Below are positions 25,820 through 33,856 of a DNA stretch of 64,000 nucleotides, piece after piece. The DNA is from Allopusillimonas sp048270225 (lineage in GTDB: Bacteria > Pseudomonadota > Gammaproteobacteria > Burkholderiales > Burkholderiaceae_B), in assembly GCA_048270225.1 (NCBI GenBank), contig JBLWTG010000010.1, forward strand, positions 62,001 through 126,000, written 5' to 3'. Position 1 is the stretch's first letter. The number at the start of each line of letters is the position of its first letter. A program made the position numbers and the translations under genes. The notes beneath the pieces are model-generated. The model was not told where the DNA came from and ran no database searches. It was given only the letters and a program-made list of their open reading frames with translations.

Positions 25820-26364
25820 TTTTGTTCCTGGCTTATTACGGACGTATCGTCGCTGCTGTATTTGAGCGCGTCTTCTACCTCGTCACCGAGCAACTGGGTG
25901 CGTCGGCCCCGCAGCATGTCAATGAGAACAGTGAAAAAGCGGATGAAAAGCAGCAGGAAGCCGATGGGCATGACCAGTCGGGGAATCCACTGCGGTATGG
26001 GCATGTCCTGGGCCAGAATGCCGATTTCGTACATTTTGTCTACGTAGATCCAGCTACCGTAGAACACGATGACGGTATAGACCAGGCACAGAAGGGTGGC
26101 AACAATGCCGGCCACGTAAGCGGCCTTGCGCGGCAGTACTTTAACCAGCGCGTCCACGCCGATGTGAGCGCCTATGCGCACGCCATAGGAGATCCCCAGA
26201 AAGATGAGGCCGCCGAACAGAAAGGTAGCAAGCTCCAGCGCCCATACAAAACTATAGTTGAAGACGTAGCGTGCAACTACCTGGGCGAAGGTGATCAATG
26301 TAACGGCGGCCAGGAGCGTGGCAATGATCCACTCCTCCATGCGCTCAAACCAGCGTAGTTTCAT
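25816..26364 (-). CDS. dctQ: TRAP transporter small permease subunit
   Basis: A 182-residue protein with four predicted membrane helices (EWIIATLLAAVTLITFAQVVAR, the WALELATFLFGGLIFLGISYG region, AAYVAGIVATLLCLVYTVIVF and PRLVMPIGFLLLFIRF), the DctQ pattern. It scaffolds DctM. It is preceded by dctP and an 80-base spacer with a strong hairpin. Confidence 0.92.
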   Translation of the reverse strand: MKLRWFERMEEWIIATLLAAVTLITFAQVVARYVFNYSFVWALELATFLFGGLIFLGISYGVRIGAHIGVDALVKVLPRKAAYVAGIVATLLCLVYTVIVFYGSWIYVDKMYEIGILAQDMPIPQWIPRLVMPIGFLLLFIRFFTVLIDMLRGRRTQLLGDEVEDALKYSSDDTSVISQEQK

Positions 26365-26400
26365 GAAAGTGCTCCGTGCACCGGATATGCGAAAGTGTGG

Positions 26401-26422
26401 GGGCCACCCGATCGGGTGGCCC
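26401..26422 (-). other. Stem-loop in the dctP-dctQ spacer
   Basis: A perfect 22-base palindrome GGGCCACCC-GATC-GGGTGGCCC just after the dctP stop, without a T run. Such intercistronic hairpins protect the 3' end of the binding-protein mRNA and set its excess over the permeases; that role is inferred here. Confidence 0.65.
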
Positions 26423-26445
26423 AGAGGGAGATGTCAGCCGCTTGT

Positions 26446-27450
26446 TTAGCTGTTGTTGGCTTTCTGGGCGGCCTCGATCAGGTCGGCGCCGATGTCGCCT
26501 TCGAACTTCTTCCAGACCGGCTTCATGGCTTCACGCCATGCGGCAACGTCTTCTTTGCTCAGCGTCTGTACTTTGGCCTTGTGCGCGTCGATGATCAACT
26601 GGCGGTCGCGCTCATTGAGCTTGGCCGCTTCGTTGTTGGCGTACTCGGTGGCCTGGTCCATGGCTGTCTGCAGACCCTTGCGGATGTCCTCAGGCAGGCC
26701 GTCCCACCACTTGGCATTGGTGACGACCATGTAGTCGATCACGCCGTGGTTGGTGTTGGCGATGGTCTTCTGGACTTCGTAGAATTTCTGCGAGTAGATG
26801 TTGGACCATGTGTTTTCCTGGCCGTCCACGACGCCAGTCTGCAGGGCCTGGTAGACCTCGCCGAAGGCCAGCTTTTGCGGATTGGCGCCAAGTTGACGGA
26901 ACTGCGCTTCCAGCACATCGGAGGCCTGGATGCGGAACTTCAGGCCTTTGATGTCTTCGGGGCGTGTCAGCTTGTCGCGGTTGGTGGACAGCTGCTTGAG
27001 CCCATTGTGCCAGTAGGCCAGGCCCTTGAGGCCACGGTTCTTCATTGAGTCGAGCAGTGCCTTGCCGTCGGCGCTTTGCTGGAAGCGGTCAACGGCAGCC
27101 ATGTCGTCAAACAGGAAGGGCAAATCGAAGAGCTGGAGTTTTTTGGTGTAGCGGTCGAACTTGGACAACGATGGTGCGATCATCTGCACATCGCCCAGCA
27201 GCAGGGCTTCCATTTCCTTGGCGTCGCCAAACAGCTGGGAGTTGGAAAACACCTGGACATCAACCTTGCCAGGCAGCAGTTTTTCGGCGATTTCCTTGAA
27301 CTTGAGTGCGCCCTGGCCCTTGGGGGTTTTGTCGGCGACCACGTGGCTGAACTTGATGACGATGGGGCTTTGTGCAAGCGCATTGGCGGAAAACGCCATG
27401 GCTATGCTCGCGCCCAGAATGCCAAGCAGGCGGGAGGTGGACTTTATCAT
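26446..27450 (-). CDS. dctP: TRAP transporter periplasmic solute-binding protein, C4-dicarboxylate type
   Basis: A 334-residue exported protein with a Sec signal peptide (MIKSTSRLLGILGASIAMAF, cut after NALAQ). The segment FRIQASDVLEAQFRQLGANP contains the Arg that binds the substrate carboxylate, followed by GEVYQALQTGVVDGQEN; both are close to known dicarboxylate DctP proteins. The start at 27450 leaves a GGAG ribosome-binding site and avoids a longer extension that would put 20 residues before the signal peptide. Succinate, malate or fumarate is the likely substrate class, by similarity only. Confidence 0.92.
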   Translation of the reverse strand: MIKSTSRLLGILGASIAMAFSANALAQSPIVIKFSHVVADKTPKGQGALKFKEIAEKLLPGKVDVQVFSNSQLFGDAKEMEALLLGDVQMIAPSLSKFDRYTKKLQLFDLPFLFDDMAAVDRFQQSADGKALLDSMKNRGLKGLAYWHNGLKQLSTNRDKLTRPEDIKGLKFRIQASDVLEAQFRQLGANPQKLAFGEVYQALQTGVVDGQENTWSNIYSQKFYEVQKTIANTNHGVIDYMVVTNAKWWDGLPEDIRKGLQTAMDQATEYANNEAAKLNERDRQLIIDAHKAKVQTLSKEDVAAWREAMKPVWKKFEGDIGADLIEAAQKANNS

Positions 27451-27508
27451 AATGCTGATTCTCCAAATATTGTTGTAGCCGCCGTGGCGAGCACGGCGGG
27501 GTCGGATC

Positions 27509-27538
27509 AATGTACCGGTACGGTATACGCGATGTCAA
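27509..27538 (-). promoter_or_regulatory. Promoter of the dctP-dctQ-dctM operon
   Basis: On the minus strand a perfect TTGACA (27538-27533), an 18-base spacer and TACATT (27514-27509). The spacer contains the palindrome GTACCGGTAC. Downstream, the leader has a hairpin CCGCCGTG/CACGGCGG (27479-27499) ending 28 bases before the ATG. Confidence 0.6.
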
Positions 27539-27547
27539 AGATTTGTC

Positions 27548-27587
27548 TTAAGGGTTTTTCATAGGCGTTTAAGGGTTATTCATAGGC
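27548..27587. repeat. Tandem 21-bp-period direct repeat upstream of the dctP promoter
   Basis: TTAAGGGTTTTTCATAGGC (27548-27566) and TTAAGGGTTATTCATAGGC (27569-27587) match at 18 of 19 bases and are exactly two helix turns apart. They end nine bases upstream of the -35, where an activator would bind. Confidence 0.7.
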
Positions 27588-27610
27588 TTACCCTTCTTTT
27601 TGTGCCGGCA

Positions 27611-28462
27611 TTATACCTGCCCGTGCCTGATTTTTTCCGATCGTCGGCGCAGCAGTTCAAGTGTCGCCAGCAAGATGATGGAAACGACGGTGAGCAGCGT
27701 TGCGACAGCCAGGATGGCAGGGTTGATCTGCTCGCGCAGTCCGGCGAACATCTGTCTTGGAATCGTGCCCTGTTCCGGGCCGGCCAGGAACAGCACCAGC
27801 ACGATTTCGTCGAAAGACGTGACAAAGGCGAACAGGGCGCCCGAAATCACGCCCGGGCGTATCAGCGGAATCACCACGTCGAGAAATACGCGCAGCGGGG
27901 ATGCGCCCAGGCTCAGTCCGGCTCGATAGAGCGAGGGATCGAAGCCGGCCAGGGTGGCAGTGACGGTAATGATGACAAAAGGCACGCCCAGGGCCGCGTG
28001 GGCAATGATGATGCCTGTAAAGGTGCCGACCAGGTTGAAGCGGGTATAAAAGAAAAACATGCCCGCTGCCACAATAATAAGCGGAACAATCATGGGTGAG
28101 AGCAGCAGCGCTGTGACGAGCCGTCTTTGCGGCATGTGTTCGCTGGCCAGGCCGACTGCGGCGAGCGTGCCCAGCGTCGTGGCGACAATCGTGGCGCAAA
28201 TGCCGATGAAGAAACTGTTGCGTATGGCCAGCAGCCAGTTCTGGCTGTGGAATACCGAGGCATACCACTTCAGGGAGTAGGCCTGGGGATCCAGCTTGAG
28301 CATGCCCGGCGTAAAACTGAAAAAAGGCTCTGCGTTGAAGGATAGCGGGATGATGATCAGTATGGGCAGGATCAGAAAAAACAGCACGGCCCATGCGGTG
28401 AGCTTGAGCGCATAGGCGCCTGTTTTCTGGCGCCAGGTATAGTAAGCAGGATAACGGTCCAT
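27611..28462 (-). CDS. ABC transporter permease, PotC type
   Basis: A 283-residue inner-membrane permease with six predicted helices and the EAA-type loop (AGLSLGASPLRVFLDVVIPLIRPG) that docks to the ATPase. It belongs to the spermidine/putrescine PotC group. Last gene of a four-gene operon on the minus strand, six bases after the preceding permease gene. Confidence 0.9.
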   Translation of the reverse strand: MDRYPAYYTWRQKTGAYALKLTAWAVLFFLILPILIIIPLSFNAEPFFSFTPGMLKLDPQAYSLKWYASVFHSQNWLLAIRNSFFIGICATIVATTLGTLAAVGLASEHMPQRRLVTALLLSPMIVPLIIVAAGMFFFYTRFNLVGTFTGIIIAHAALGVPFVIITVTATLAGFDPSLYRAGLSLGASPLRVFLDVVIPLIRPGVISGALFAFVTSFDEIVLVLFLAGPEQGTIPRQMFAGLREQINPAILAVATLLTVVSIILLATLELLRRRSEKIRHGQV

Positions 28463-28468
28463 GGCGAT

Positions 28469-29764
28469 CTACCCCAGCTTTATGTTGCGCGCGCCGATCA
28501 GGCGGTCGTAAATCCAGTACAGCGTGAGAATAAGCACCAGCAGCAAGGTGCCCAGCGCAGCGGCCAGGCCCCAGTTATTGGAGCGCTGCATGTGAAAGGC
28601 GATGATGTTCGAGATCATCTGCCCGTCCGTACCGCCGACCAGTGCGGGCGTGATGTAGTAACCGACAGAGATAATGAAGACGAGCAGCGAGCCGGCGCCC
28701 AGCCCGGGCAGTGTCAGCGGCAGAAAAACATGAAGAAACGCCGGCCAGGGCCGGCTGCCCAGAGACAGCGCAGCACGGATATAGCTGGGGTCTATGCCGC
28801 GCATGACGCTGTATAGCGGCAGAATCATGAAGGGAAGCAGAATGTGCGTCATGGCGATGACGGTGGCTGTGCGGGTGTACAGAATTTCCAGCGGCTGCCC
28901 GATCAGGCCTATGGATTCAAACACGGAATTGATGACGCCATGCGTTTGCAGCAGCGCGATCCAAGCGGTCGTCCGCACCAGCAGCGAAGTCCAGAATGGC
29001 AGCAGCACGAGCACCATCAGCAGGCCCGCCGTGCGCCGTGGCGCATGGGCAAGATAGTAGGCCAGGGGATAGCCGAGCAGCATGCATAACACGGTGATGG
29101 TCAGCGCAATGCCCAGTGTCTTGCCGTAGAGCTGCAGATATATGCGGGCCGATTTGCGCCAGTGCAGCGCACCCTGTTTATCGCGCTCCAGATCGAGCGC
29201 AGTCAAATAAAACCCATCGGTGTAGGGTTGTCCGACCTCTTTGATGGCATGCCACAAGGAAGCCTGTGTCCAGCGTGGATCCGCCGCACGCAATGTGCGC
29301 AGGCCGTCCGATGCCAGCTCCTGATCTGAAAGCCTGCGCATTTTGCGGGCGGTGGCGTTGATCAGGCTGGAAGCGCCGGGCTGTACCCGATTGACCGCCG
29401 CGGCCAGGATGCCGGACTTGCGTTCCCGGGCCAGGGTCCTGAGTTCACCGGCAAAAGTCTGCACGACGGCGTCGTCGGGCAGGCCGCTCTTCCAGTGCGA
29501 TAGCGCGGCGACCGTATGAGGGATGAGTTCGGCGACCTCCGGGTTGTACACACTGCGATACAGCATGGAGGCGATGGGCGCGACAAAGGCAAAAAAAATG
29601 AAGGCCAGCAGCGGCGTCACCAGCAGGAGCGCAAGACGCCTGCGCCGGCCAAGCTCGCGCCGTTCGGCGCGAAGATCGTCAGGCGCCAGGGCATTGCCCT
29701 GATGCGTGGACAGTGCCGGCGTTGTTGCGGCACTGTCGTCCGGAATGGCGCGGTTCACTGACAT
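28469..29764 (-). CDS. ABC transporter permease, PotB type with large insertion
   Basis: A permease with the EAA loop AALSLGSRPWPAFLHVFLPLTLPG, of the PotB group. At 431 residues it is much longer than typical PotB (about 280-320). The extra part is a roughly 130-residue soluble region between the first membrane helix (LLVTPLLAFIFFAFVAPIAS, near 50) and the main helix bundle, probably periplasmic and possibly contacting the binding protein. Its function is unknown. Confidence 0.88.
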   Translation of the reverse strand: MSVNRAIPDDSAATTPALSTHQGNALAPDDLRAERRELGRRRRLALLLVTPLLAFIFFAFVAPIASMLYRSVYNPEVAELIPHTVAALSHWKSGLPDDAVVQTFAGELRTLARERKSGILAAAVNRVQPGASSLINATARKMRRLSDQELASDGLRTLRAADPRWTQASLWHAIKEVGQPYTDGFYLTALDLERDKQGALHWRKSARIYLQLYGKTLGIALTITVLCMLLGYPLAYYLAHAPRRTAGLLMVLVLLPFWTSLLVRTTAWIALLQTHGVINSVFESIGLIGQPLEILYTRTATVIAMTHILLPFMILPLYSVMRGIDPSYIRAALSLGSRPWPAFLHVFLPLTLPGLGAGSLLVFIISVGYYITPALVGGTDGQMISNIIAFHMQRSNNWGLAAALGTLLLVLILTLYWIYDRLIGARNIKLG

Positions 29765-29782
29765 CAGTGTGCCGGCACCTGC

Positions 29783-30847
29783 TTACCTGAGCAGCCATTC
29801 ATTGAACTTCTCGCCGAGGTTTTCGCCGTAGTCGGCCCAGAAAATGCCATCGGCCTTCAGTCCTTCGTCGACATGAGAGCTTGGCAACTGCTGGACGACA
29901 TCCTTGGCGACCAGGGCCATGGAGGACTTGCGTGGCGGGCCATAAGCGACATCCTGGAAGCCCGCCAGTGCCTTGGTGCTCGTGGTGAAGGCGACAAAAT
30001 TCAGGGCTTCCTTGAGTTTGGGCGTGCCTTTGACAATGCCCCAGGCGTCCAGATCGTACAGATTGCCGTCCCAGACCATGGTGAAGGGCTTGCCTTCCTT
30101 CTTGATGGCTTCAAAGAAGCGTCCGTTGGCAGACTGCACCATGATTGCGCCGCCGTCATTGAGCAACTGCGGCGCCTGCGACCAGCTGTCGAACCAGACA
30201 ATCTCGGGCTTGATGGTATCCAGTTTGGCGAAGGCGCGGTCCTGACCTTCCGGCGTTGCCAGCACGGCATAGACGTCTTCGGGTTTGACGCCGTCGGCCA
30301 GCAGCGCCCATTCGAGATTGACCTGGGGACGCTTGCGCAGCGCCCGCTTGCCCGGGAATTTCTTCAGGTCGAACAGGTCCTGGATGGTGCTGGGCTTGGC
30401 TTGGCCTATGGTCTTGTTGTTATACGCATAGACGGTGCTCCAGATGATCTCGCCGACGCCGCATTCATTGCTCAACGCATCCGGAATGAAATCGTCTTTG
30501 GCAGGCGTGCCGTCGGCTCCCGGTTGCAGAATGTCCTGTGGGATGACTTCGAGCAGGCCTTCGGAGCAGGCGCGCTCCAGGTCTATGGTCTCGATGTCGA
30601 CGACATCCCACTGAATCTTGCCCGCCTGCACCTGAGCCTTGATTTCCGCAACGCCGCCGGTGTAGTTTTCGAACAGTACGTTGTTGCCTGTGGCTTTCAT
30701 GTAGGGATCGATCTGATGCACTTTCTGCGCGGCGCCATAGGCGCCGCCGAAAGACACCACTGTCAGCGTTTCCTGGGCCTGTGCCGTTCCCCATAGTGCC
30801 AGGCTGAGGGCCATTGCGGGCCCCAGCATTTTTTTGAGTGTATTCAT
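29783..30847 (-). CDS. ABC transporter substrate-binding protein, PotD/PotF type
   Basis: A 354-residue periplasmic protein with a signal peptide cut around LWGTAQAQ, followed by ETLTVVSFGGAYGAAQ, typical of the polyamine/opine-type binding proteins (SBP_bac_8). The motif WDVVDIETIDL and the ending WADYGENLGEKFNEWLLR fit. Polyamine binding is plausible, but related proteins bind other amines or sugar acids. It overlaps the ATPase gene by four bases. Confidence 0.88.
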   Translation of the reverse strand: MNTLKKMLGPAMALSLALWGTAQAQETLTVVSFGGAYGAAQKVHQIDPYMKATGNNVLFENYTGGVAEIKAQVQAGKIQWDVVDIETIDLERACSEGLLEVIPQDILQPGADGTPAKDDFIPDALSNECGVGEIIWSTVYAYNNKTIGQAKPSTIQDLFDLKKFPGKRALRKRPQVNLEWALLADGVKPEDVYAVLATPEGQDRAFAKLDTIKPEIVWFDSWSQAPQLLNDGGAIMVQSANGRFFEAIKKEGKPFTMVWDGNLYDLDAWGIVKGTPKLKEALNFVAFTTSTKALAGFQDVAYGPPRKSSMALVAKDVVQQLPSSHVDEGLKADGIFWADYGENLGEKFNEWLLR

Positions 30848-31968
30848 GGCGTATCTCCTTGGACTGGATGGTTGTCGCTGCGGAAAGCAAAGCTGTCTTC
30901 GGCGCGCCAGGCCAGCGTTGCGGCCTGACCGTCTGCCAGATTCGGTGCTCGGGTATCGTTCAATGTCTTGACGGCCACCTTGCAGCCGTTTGCCAGCTCG
31001 AAGTAATAGCGTATGAAATCGCCGACGTAATGCCGGGTGATAAAGCGGGCATCCACCTGATTGTCCATGGCATGCGCGCCGACCTGAATGGTGAGCTTTT
31101 CGGGACGCACCGATACAATGCAGCGCTGCTCGCCTGCCACGCAGTTGCCATTGACGGCGCGCACGCGGGCGCCGCCTTCCAGGCTGCTGTGCGCCATGCC
31201 TTCATGCACCTCCGGGGCCATGGCCGGGATCAGATTGTTTTCGCCGATGAAGTTGGCGACAAATGCGTTGGCAGGGCGTTCATACAGGTCATCAGGCGAA
31301 GCGTATTGCTGTACCACGCCCTCGTTGAACACGGCAATCCGGCTGGACATGGTCAGCGCTTCCACCTGATCGTGGGTGACGTAAATGACAGTAAATCCGA
31401 GCTGACGGTGCAGCCGCGTGATCTCGAACTGCATCTGCTCGCGCAGTTTTTTGTCCAGTGCGCCCAATGGTTCGTCCATGAGCACCAGCGTGGGCTCGAA
31501 AATCAGGGCGCGGGCCAGCGCGACACGTTGACGCTGTCCTCCCGACAACTGTCCGGGGTGCCGGTTGCCGAAATGACCGAGTTCTATCAGCGCCAGATAG
31601 CGGTCGACACGTTCCCTGATCTGCGCCTTGGGAAACTTGCGCACCTTCAGCGGATAGGCCAGGTTCTCGGCCACGGTCATGTGCGGGAACAGTGCATAGT
31701 TCTGGAACACCATGCCGATATTGCGCTTGTAGGGCGCCGTGGTGGTGATGGACTTGCCATTGACTGTGATGCTGCCGCTGGTGACGTTCTCGAAACCGGC
31801 CAGCATCATCAATACTGTTGTTTTGCCCGACCCGGACGGGCCAAGCAGGGTCACGAACTCTCCCTGCCTGACGTCCAGATTGAAGTTTTTTACTACCAGC
31901 GTTTTCTGGTCATAGGTTTTCTTGACGTTCACGAACTGCAGGAAGTTGCCGGCGTGCGATCGTTCCAT
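30844..31968 (-). CDS. ABC transporter ATP-binding protein, PotA type
   Basis: A 374-residue ATPase with Walker A GPSGSGKTT, Q-loop FQNYALFPH, signature LSGGQRQRVALARAL and Walker B LVLMDEPLGALD, plus a C-terminal TOBE domain (about 280-365) as in PotA/MalK-type subunits. First gene of the ATPase, binding protein, permease, permease operon. The start at 31968 (MERSHAGNFLQF) has an AGGAC ribosome-binding site; the longer frame upstream is not coding-like. The 190-base gap upstream contains a run of seven C (32080-32086) and an inverted repeat CCAGGGCC/GGCCCTGG (32110-32117, 32145-32152), but no clear promoter. Confidence 0.92.
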   Translation of the reverse strand: MERSHAGNFLQFVNVKKTYDQKTLVVKNFNLDVRQGEFVTLLGPSGSGKTTVLMMLAGFENVTSGSITVNGKSITTTAPYKRNIGMVFQNYALFPHMTVAENLAYPLKVRKFPKAQIRERVDRYLALIELGHFGNRHPGQLSGGQRQRVALARALIFEPTLVLMDEPLGALDKKLREQMQFEITRLHRQLGFTVIYVTHDQVEALTMSSRIAVFNEGVVQQYASPDDLYERPANAFVANFIGENNLIPAMAPEVHEGMAHSSLEGGARVRAVNGNCVAGEQRCIVSVRPEKLTIQVGAHAMDNQVDARFITRHYVGDFIRYYFELANGCKVAVKTLNDTRAPNLADGQAATLAWRAEDSFAFRSDNHPVQGDTP

Positions 31969-32158
31969 GGTTGTCCTGTTTTTCTTGCTACCGCTGGATC
32001 GATTCGATGCAAGCCGATCCTCTCCTCGTTGCTCCGCAGGCAAGAATAGCATCGCCACCAGGGGCAGGATACCGGGGTTTCCCCCCCGTGAACCGCCTGA
32101 AGTTTGCTGCCAGGGCCAGCGACGCCTGCCTTTTAGTGTTGACAGGCCCTGGTCCGTT

Positions 32159-32713
32159 TCAGATCAGGCTGTCGCCGATGCCGCGCCGCTTGCGCATGGC
32201 TCGGCCTATGCGCTCGATGTCGTGCTCGCTCAACAACCGGGCAGCCATGGGCAGCAGCTCGTTTTCTTCAATCTCCATGTGCCGGGCATAGGCCTGAGTG
32301 AACGTTGCGACGAGCTTGTCGGGCAGGGGTGCGGCGCTGCCTGCAGCGATCTCCTGAAGGGCTGGTCGCAGACTGCGCCAGGCAGTCTCAAGCTGCCGGT
32401 GTTCGGCTGCCAGGGAGCAGGTCATCTCGCGGATACAGACGGCGTCCGAGCCGGCCATGGATTCGAGCAGAGCGGGGAACAGGTCTTCTTCTTCATCGGC
32501 GTGATGCTGAACAGCCGCCGTATCGAAGTAGCGCAGGATACCGGCTGCCGCCCGCTGGGCCTGTGCATCGCTGCCATGCTCGAGCGTATGGACAGCCAGC
32601 CGCCTGAGCGTGTCGCAGTAGCGGTCTATACGCACATGGCACGCTGCAAGCATCTCCAGCGGTGCTTCGGTACTGGCCGCGGGACCTGAAAATCCCGGGA
32701 ATGCGGTGCTCAT
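32159..32713 (-). CDS. Hemerythrin HHE-domain protein
   Basis: A 184-residue all-helical cytoplasmic protein with the hemerythrin-like metal-binding pattern: His in AACHVRIDRY, HHADEEEDLFP, AAEHRQLE and HMEIEENELLP. Such domains bind a di-iron centre and sense or detoxify oxygen or NO, or handle iron. It stands alone between two transport operons, on the strand of the potA-type operon. Its exact role cannot be told. Confidence 0.85.
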   Translation of the reverse strand: MSTAFPGFSGPAASTEAPLEMLAACHVRIDRYCDTLRRLAVHTLEHGSDAQAQRAAAGILRYFDTAAVQHHADEEEDLFPALLESMAGSDAVCIREMTCSLAAEHRQLETAWRSLRPALQEIAAGSAAPLPDKLVATFTQAYARHMEIEENELLPMAARLLSEHDIERIGRAMRKRRGIGDSLI

Positions 32714-32894
32714 TGTTTCTGCTCCTGCGGTAAGGTGGCCGGCGGGCCATGGTTCATCTGTTGGGCGCCCGACAGTATTCAGGAAGAAAGGACTGCCGGC
32801 CAGAGTACAAGGATAAGGGCTGTCGTCTCAGATGGGAGCCAAAGCGCGGCGGCGTCAGGGTTATTACGGGCGCGGAATGTCCAGTGCTTGCTGA

Positions 32895-32923
32895 CTTTAT
32901 ATATTGTGCAGCTATATACAAAG
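32895..32923. repeat. Inverted repeat upstream of the taurine/nitrate-type ABC operon
   Basis: CTTTATATAT (32895-32904) and ATATACAAAG (32914-32923) are inverted copies at 9 of 10 positions around TGTGCAGCT. It lies 74 bases upstream of the ATPase gene, in an A+T-rich island. The rest of the 32714-32996 gap shows nothing else I can support. Confidence 0.45.
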
Positions 32924-32996
32924 AGCGGAAAAATTCTTGTGGGATATTAGGCCGAAAAGTAAAGTTCGTTATAACTAATTGCTTGATCAAGCCAAA

Positions 32997-33839
32997 ATGA
33001 AGCTCTCATTCAAGAATATAGATAAGCAGTTTTCCGGCTTGCCGGTGATCCGGGGGTTCAATCGGGATATCGACGATGGCGAGCTGGTGGCGCTGGTGGG
33101 GCCCTCTGGTTGTGGCAAATCGACGCTGCTGCATCTCGTGGCTGGTCTTGAGCGGCCGAGCGCCGGTATCCTGCTGGCCGACGGCAAGCCCGTCAAGGGC
33201 GCGCATCCGGAACGCATGCTGATGTTCCAGGAAAACGCCCTGTATCCATGGCTGACGCTGGTTCAGAATGTCGCCCTGGCGCTGGAGCTGCAAAAGCGGG
33301 ACAAGCAGAGCGCATTGGGCGCTGCCCGTGACTGGCTGGCCAAGGTCAATCTGGCCGGATTCGAGGATTATTTTCCTCACCAGGTTTCGGGCGGGATGCG
33401 CCAGCGCGCGGCGCTGGCACGCGCCTTTATCACCAGGCCCAAGGCATTGCTGCTGGACGAGCCCTTCGGGGCGCTGGATGCGCTGACCCGCATGACGCTG
33501 CAGGATGTTCTTCGTCAATTGATCCGCGAGGGCAAGCCTACGGTGCTGCTGGTCACGCACGATGTGGACGAAGCCCTGTTTCTGGCTGACCGCATTCTGG
33601 TCTTCAGTGCCAGGCCGGCATCCGTGCTGAAAGAATTCACGCTCACGCAGCATGAAAAATCCCATGACCTCTCTGAGTTTGCGTCGATGCGACGCGAAAT
33701 CCTCGGCCTGCTCGGTATCGGCGCCGGGGAGGGCGAAGGATCTCATGAAACGCCCGGGGCAAGACCGGCGGCAGATGAGCAGGCCGTGTCAGGCCCGCAC
33801 CCTGCCGCGCGGGGTCTTTTGGAAGAAGCGCTTACCTGA
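32997..33839 (+). CDS. ABC transporter ATP-binding protein, nitrate/sulfonate/taurine type
   Basis: A 280-residue ATPase with Walker A GPSGCGKST, Q-loop FQENALYPW, signature VSGGMRQRAALARAF and Walker B ALLLDEPFGALD, of the TauB/SsuB group. The last 40 residues are a low-complexity tail. I chose the ATG at 32997 (MKLSFKNID); an in-frame TTG at 32979 would add six residues. It is followed 17 bases later by the binding protein. Confidence 0.9.
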   Translation: MKLSFKNIDKQFSGLPVIRGFNRDIDDGELVALVGPSGCGKSTLLHLVAGLERPSAGILLADGKPVKGAHPERMLMFQENALYPWLTLVQNVALALELQKRDKQSALGAARDWLAKVNLAGFEDYFPHQVSGGMRQRAALARAFITRPKALLLDEPFGALDALTRMTLQDVLRQLIREGKPTVLLVTHDVDEALFLADRILVFSARPASVLKEFTLTQHEKSHDLSEFASMRREILGLLGIGAGEGEGSHETPGARPAADEQAVSGPHPAARGLLEEALT

Positions 33840-33856
33840 TTAATCTGGAGTTATCA

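Noticed and set aside
32714..32996. Riboswitch upstream of the taurine/nitrate-type ABC operon
   Set aside because: I found no thiamine, cobalamin or SAM riboswitch core; only the A+T-rich inverted repeat is visible.
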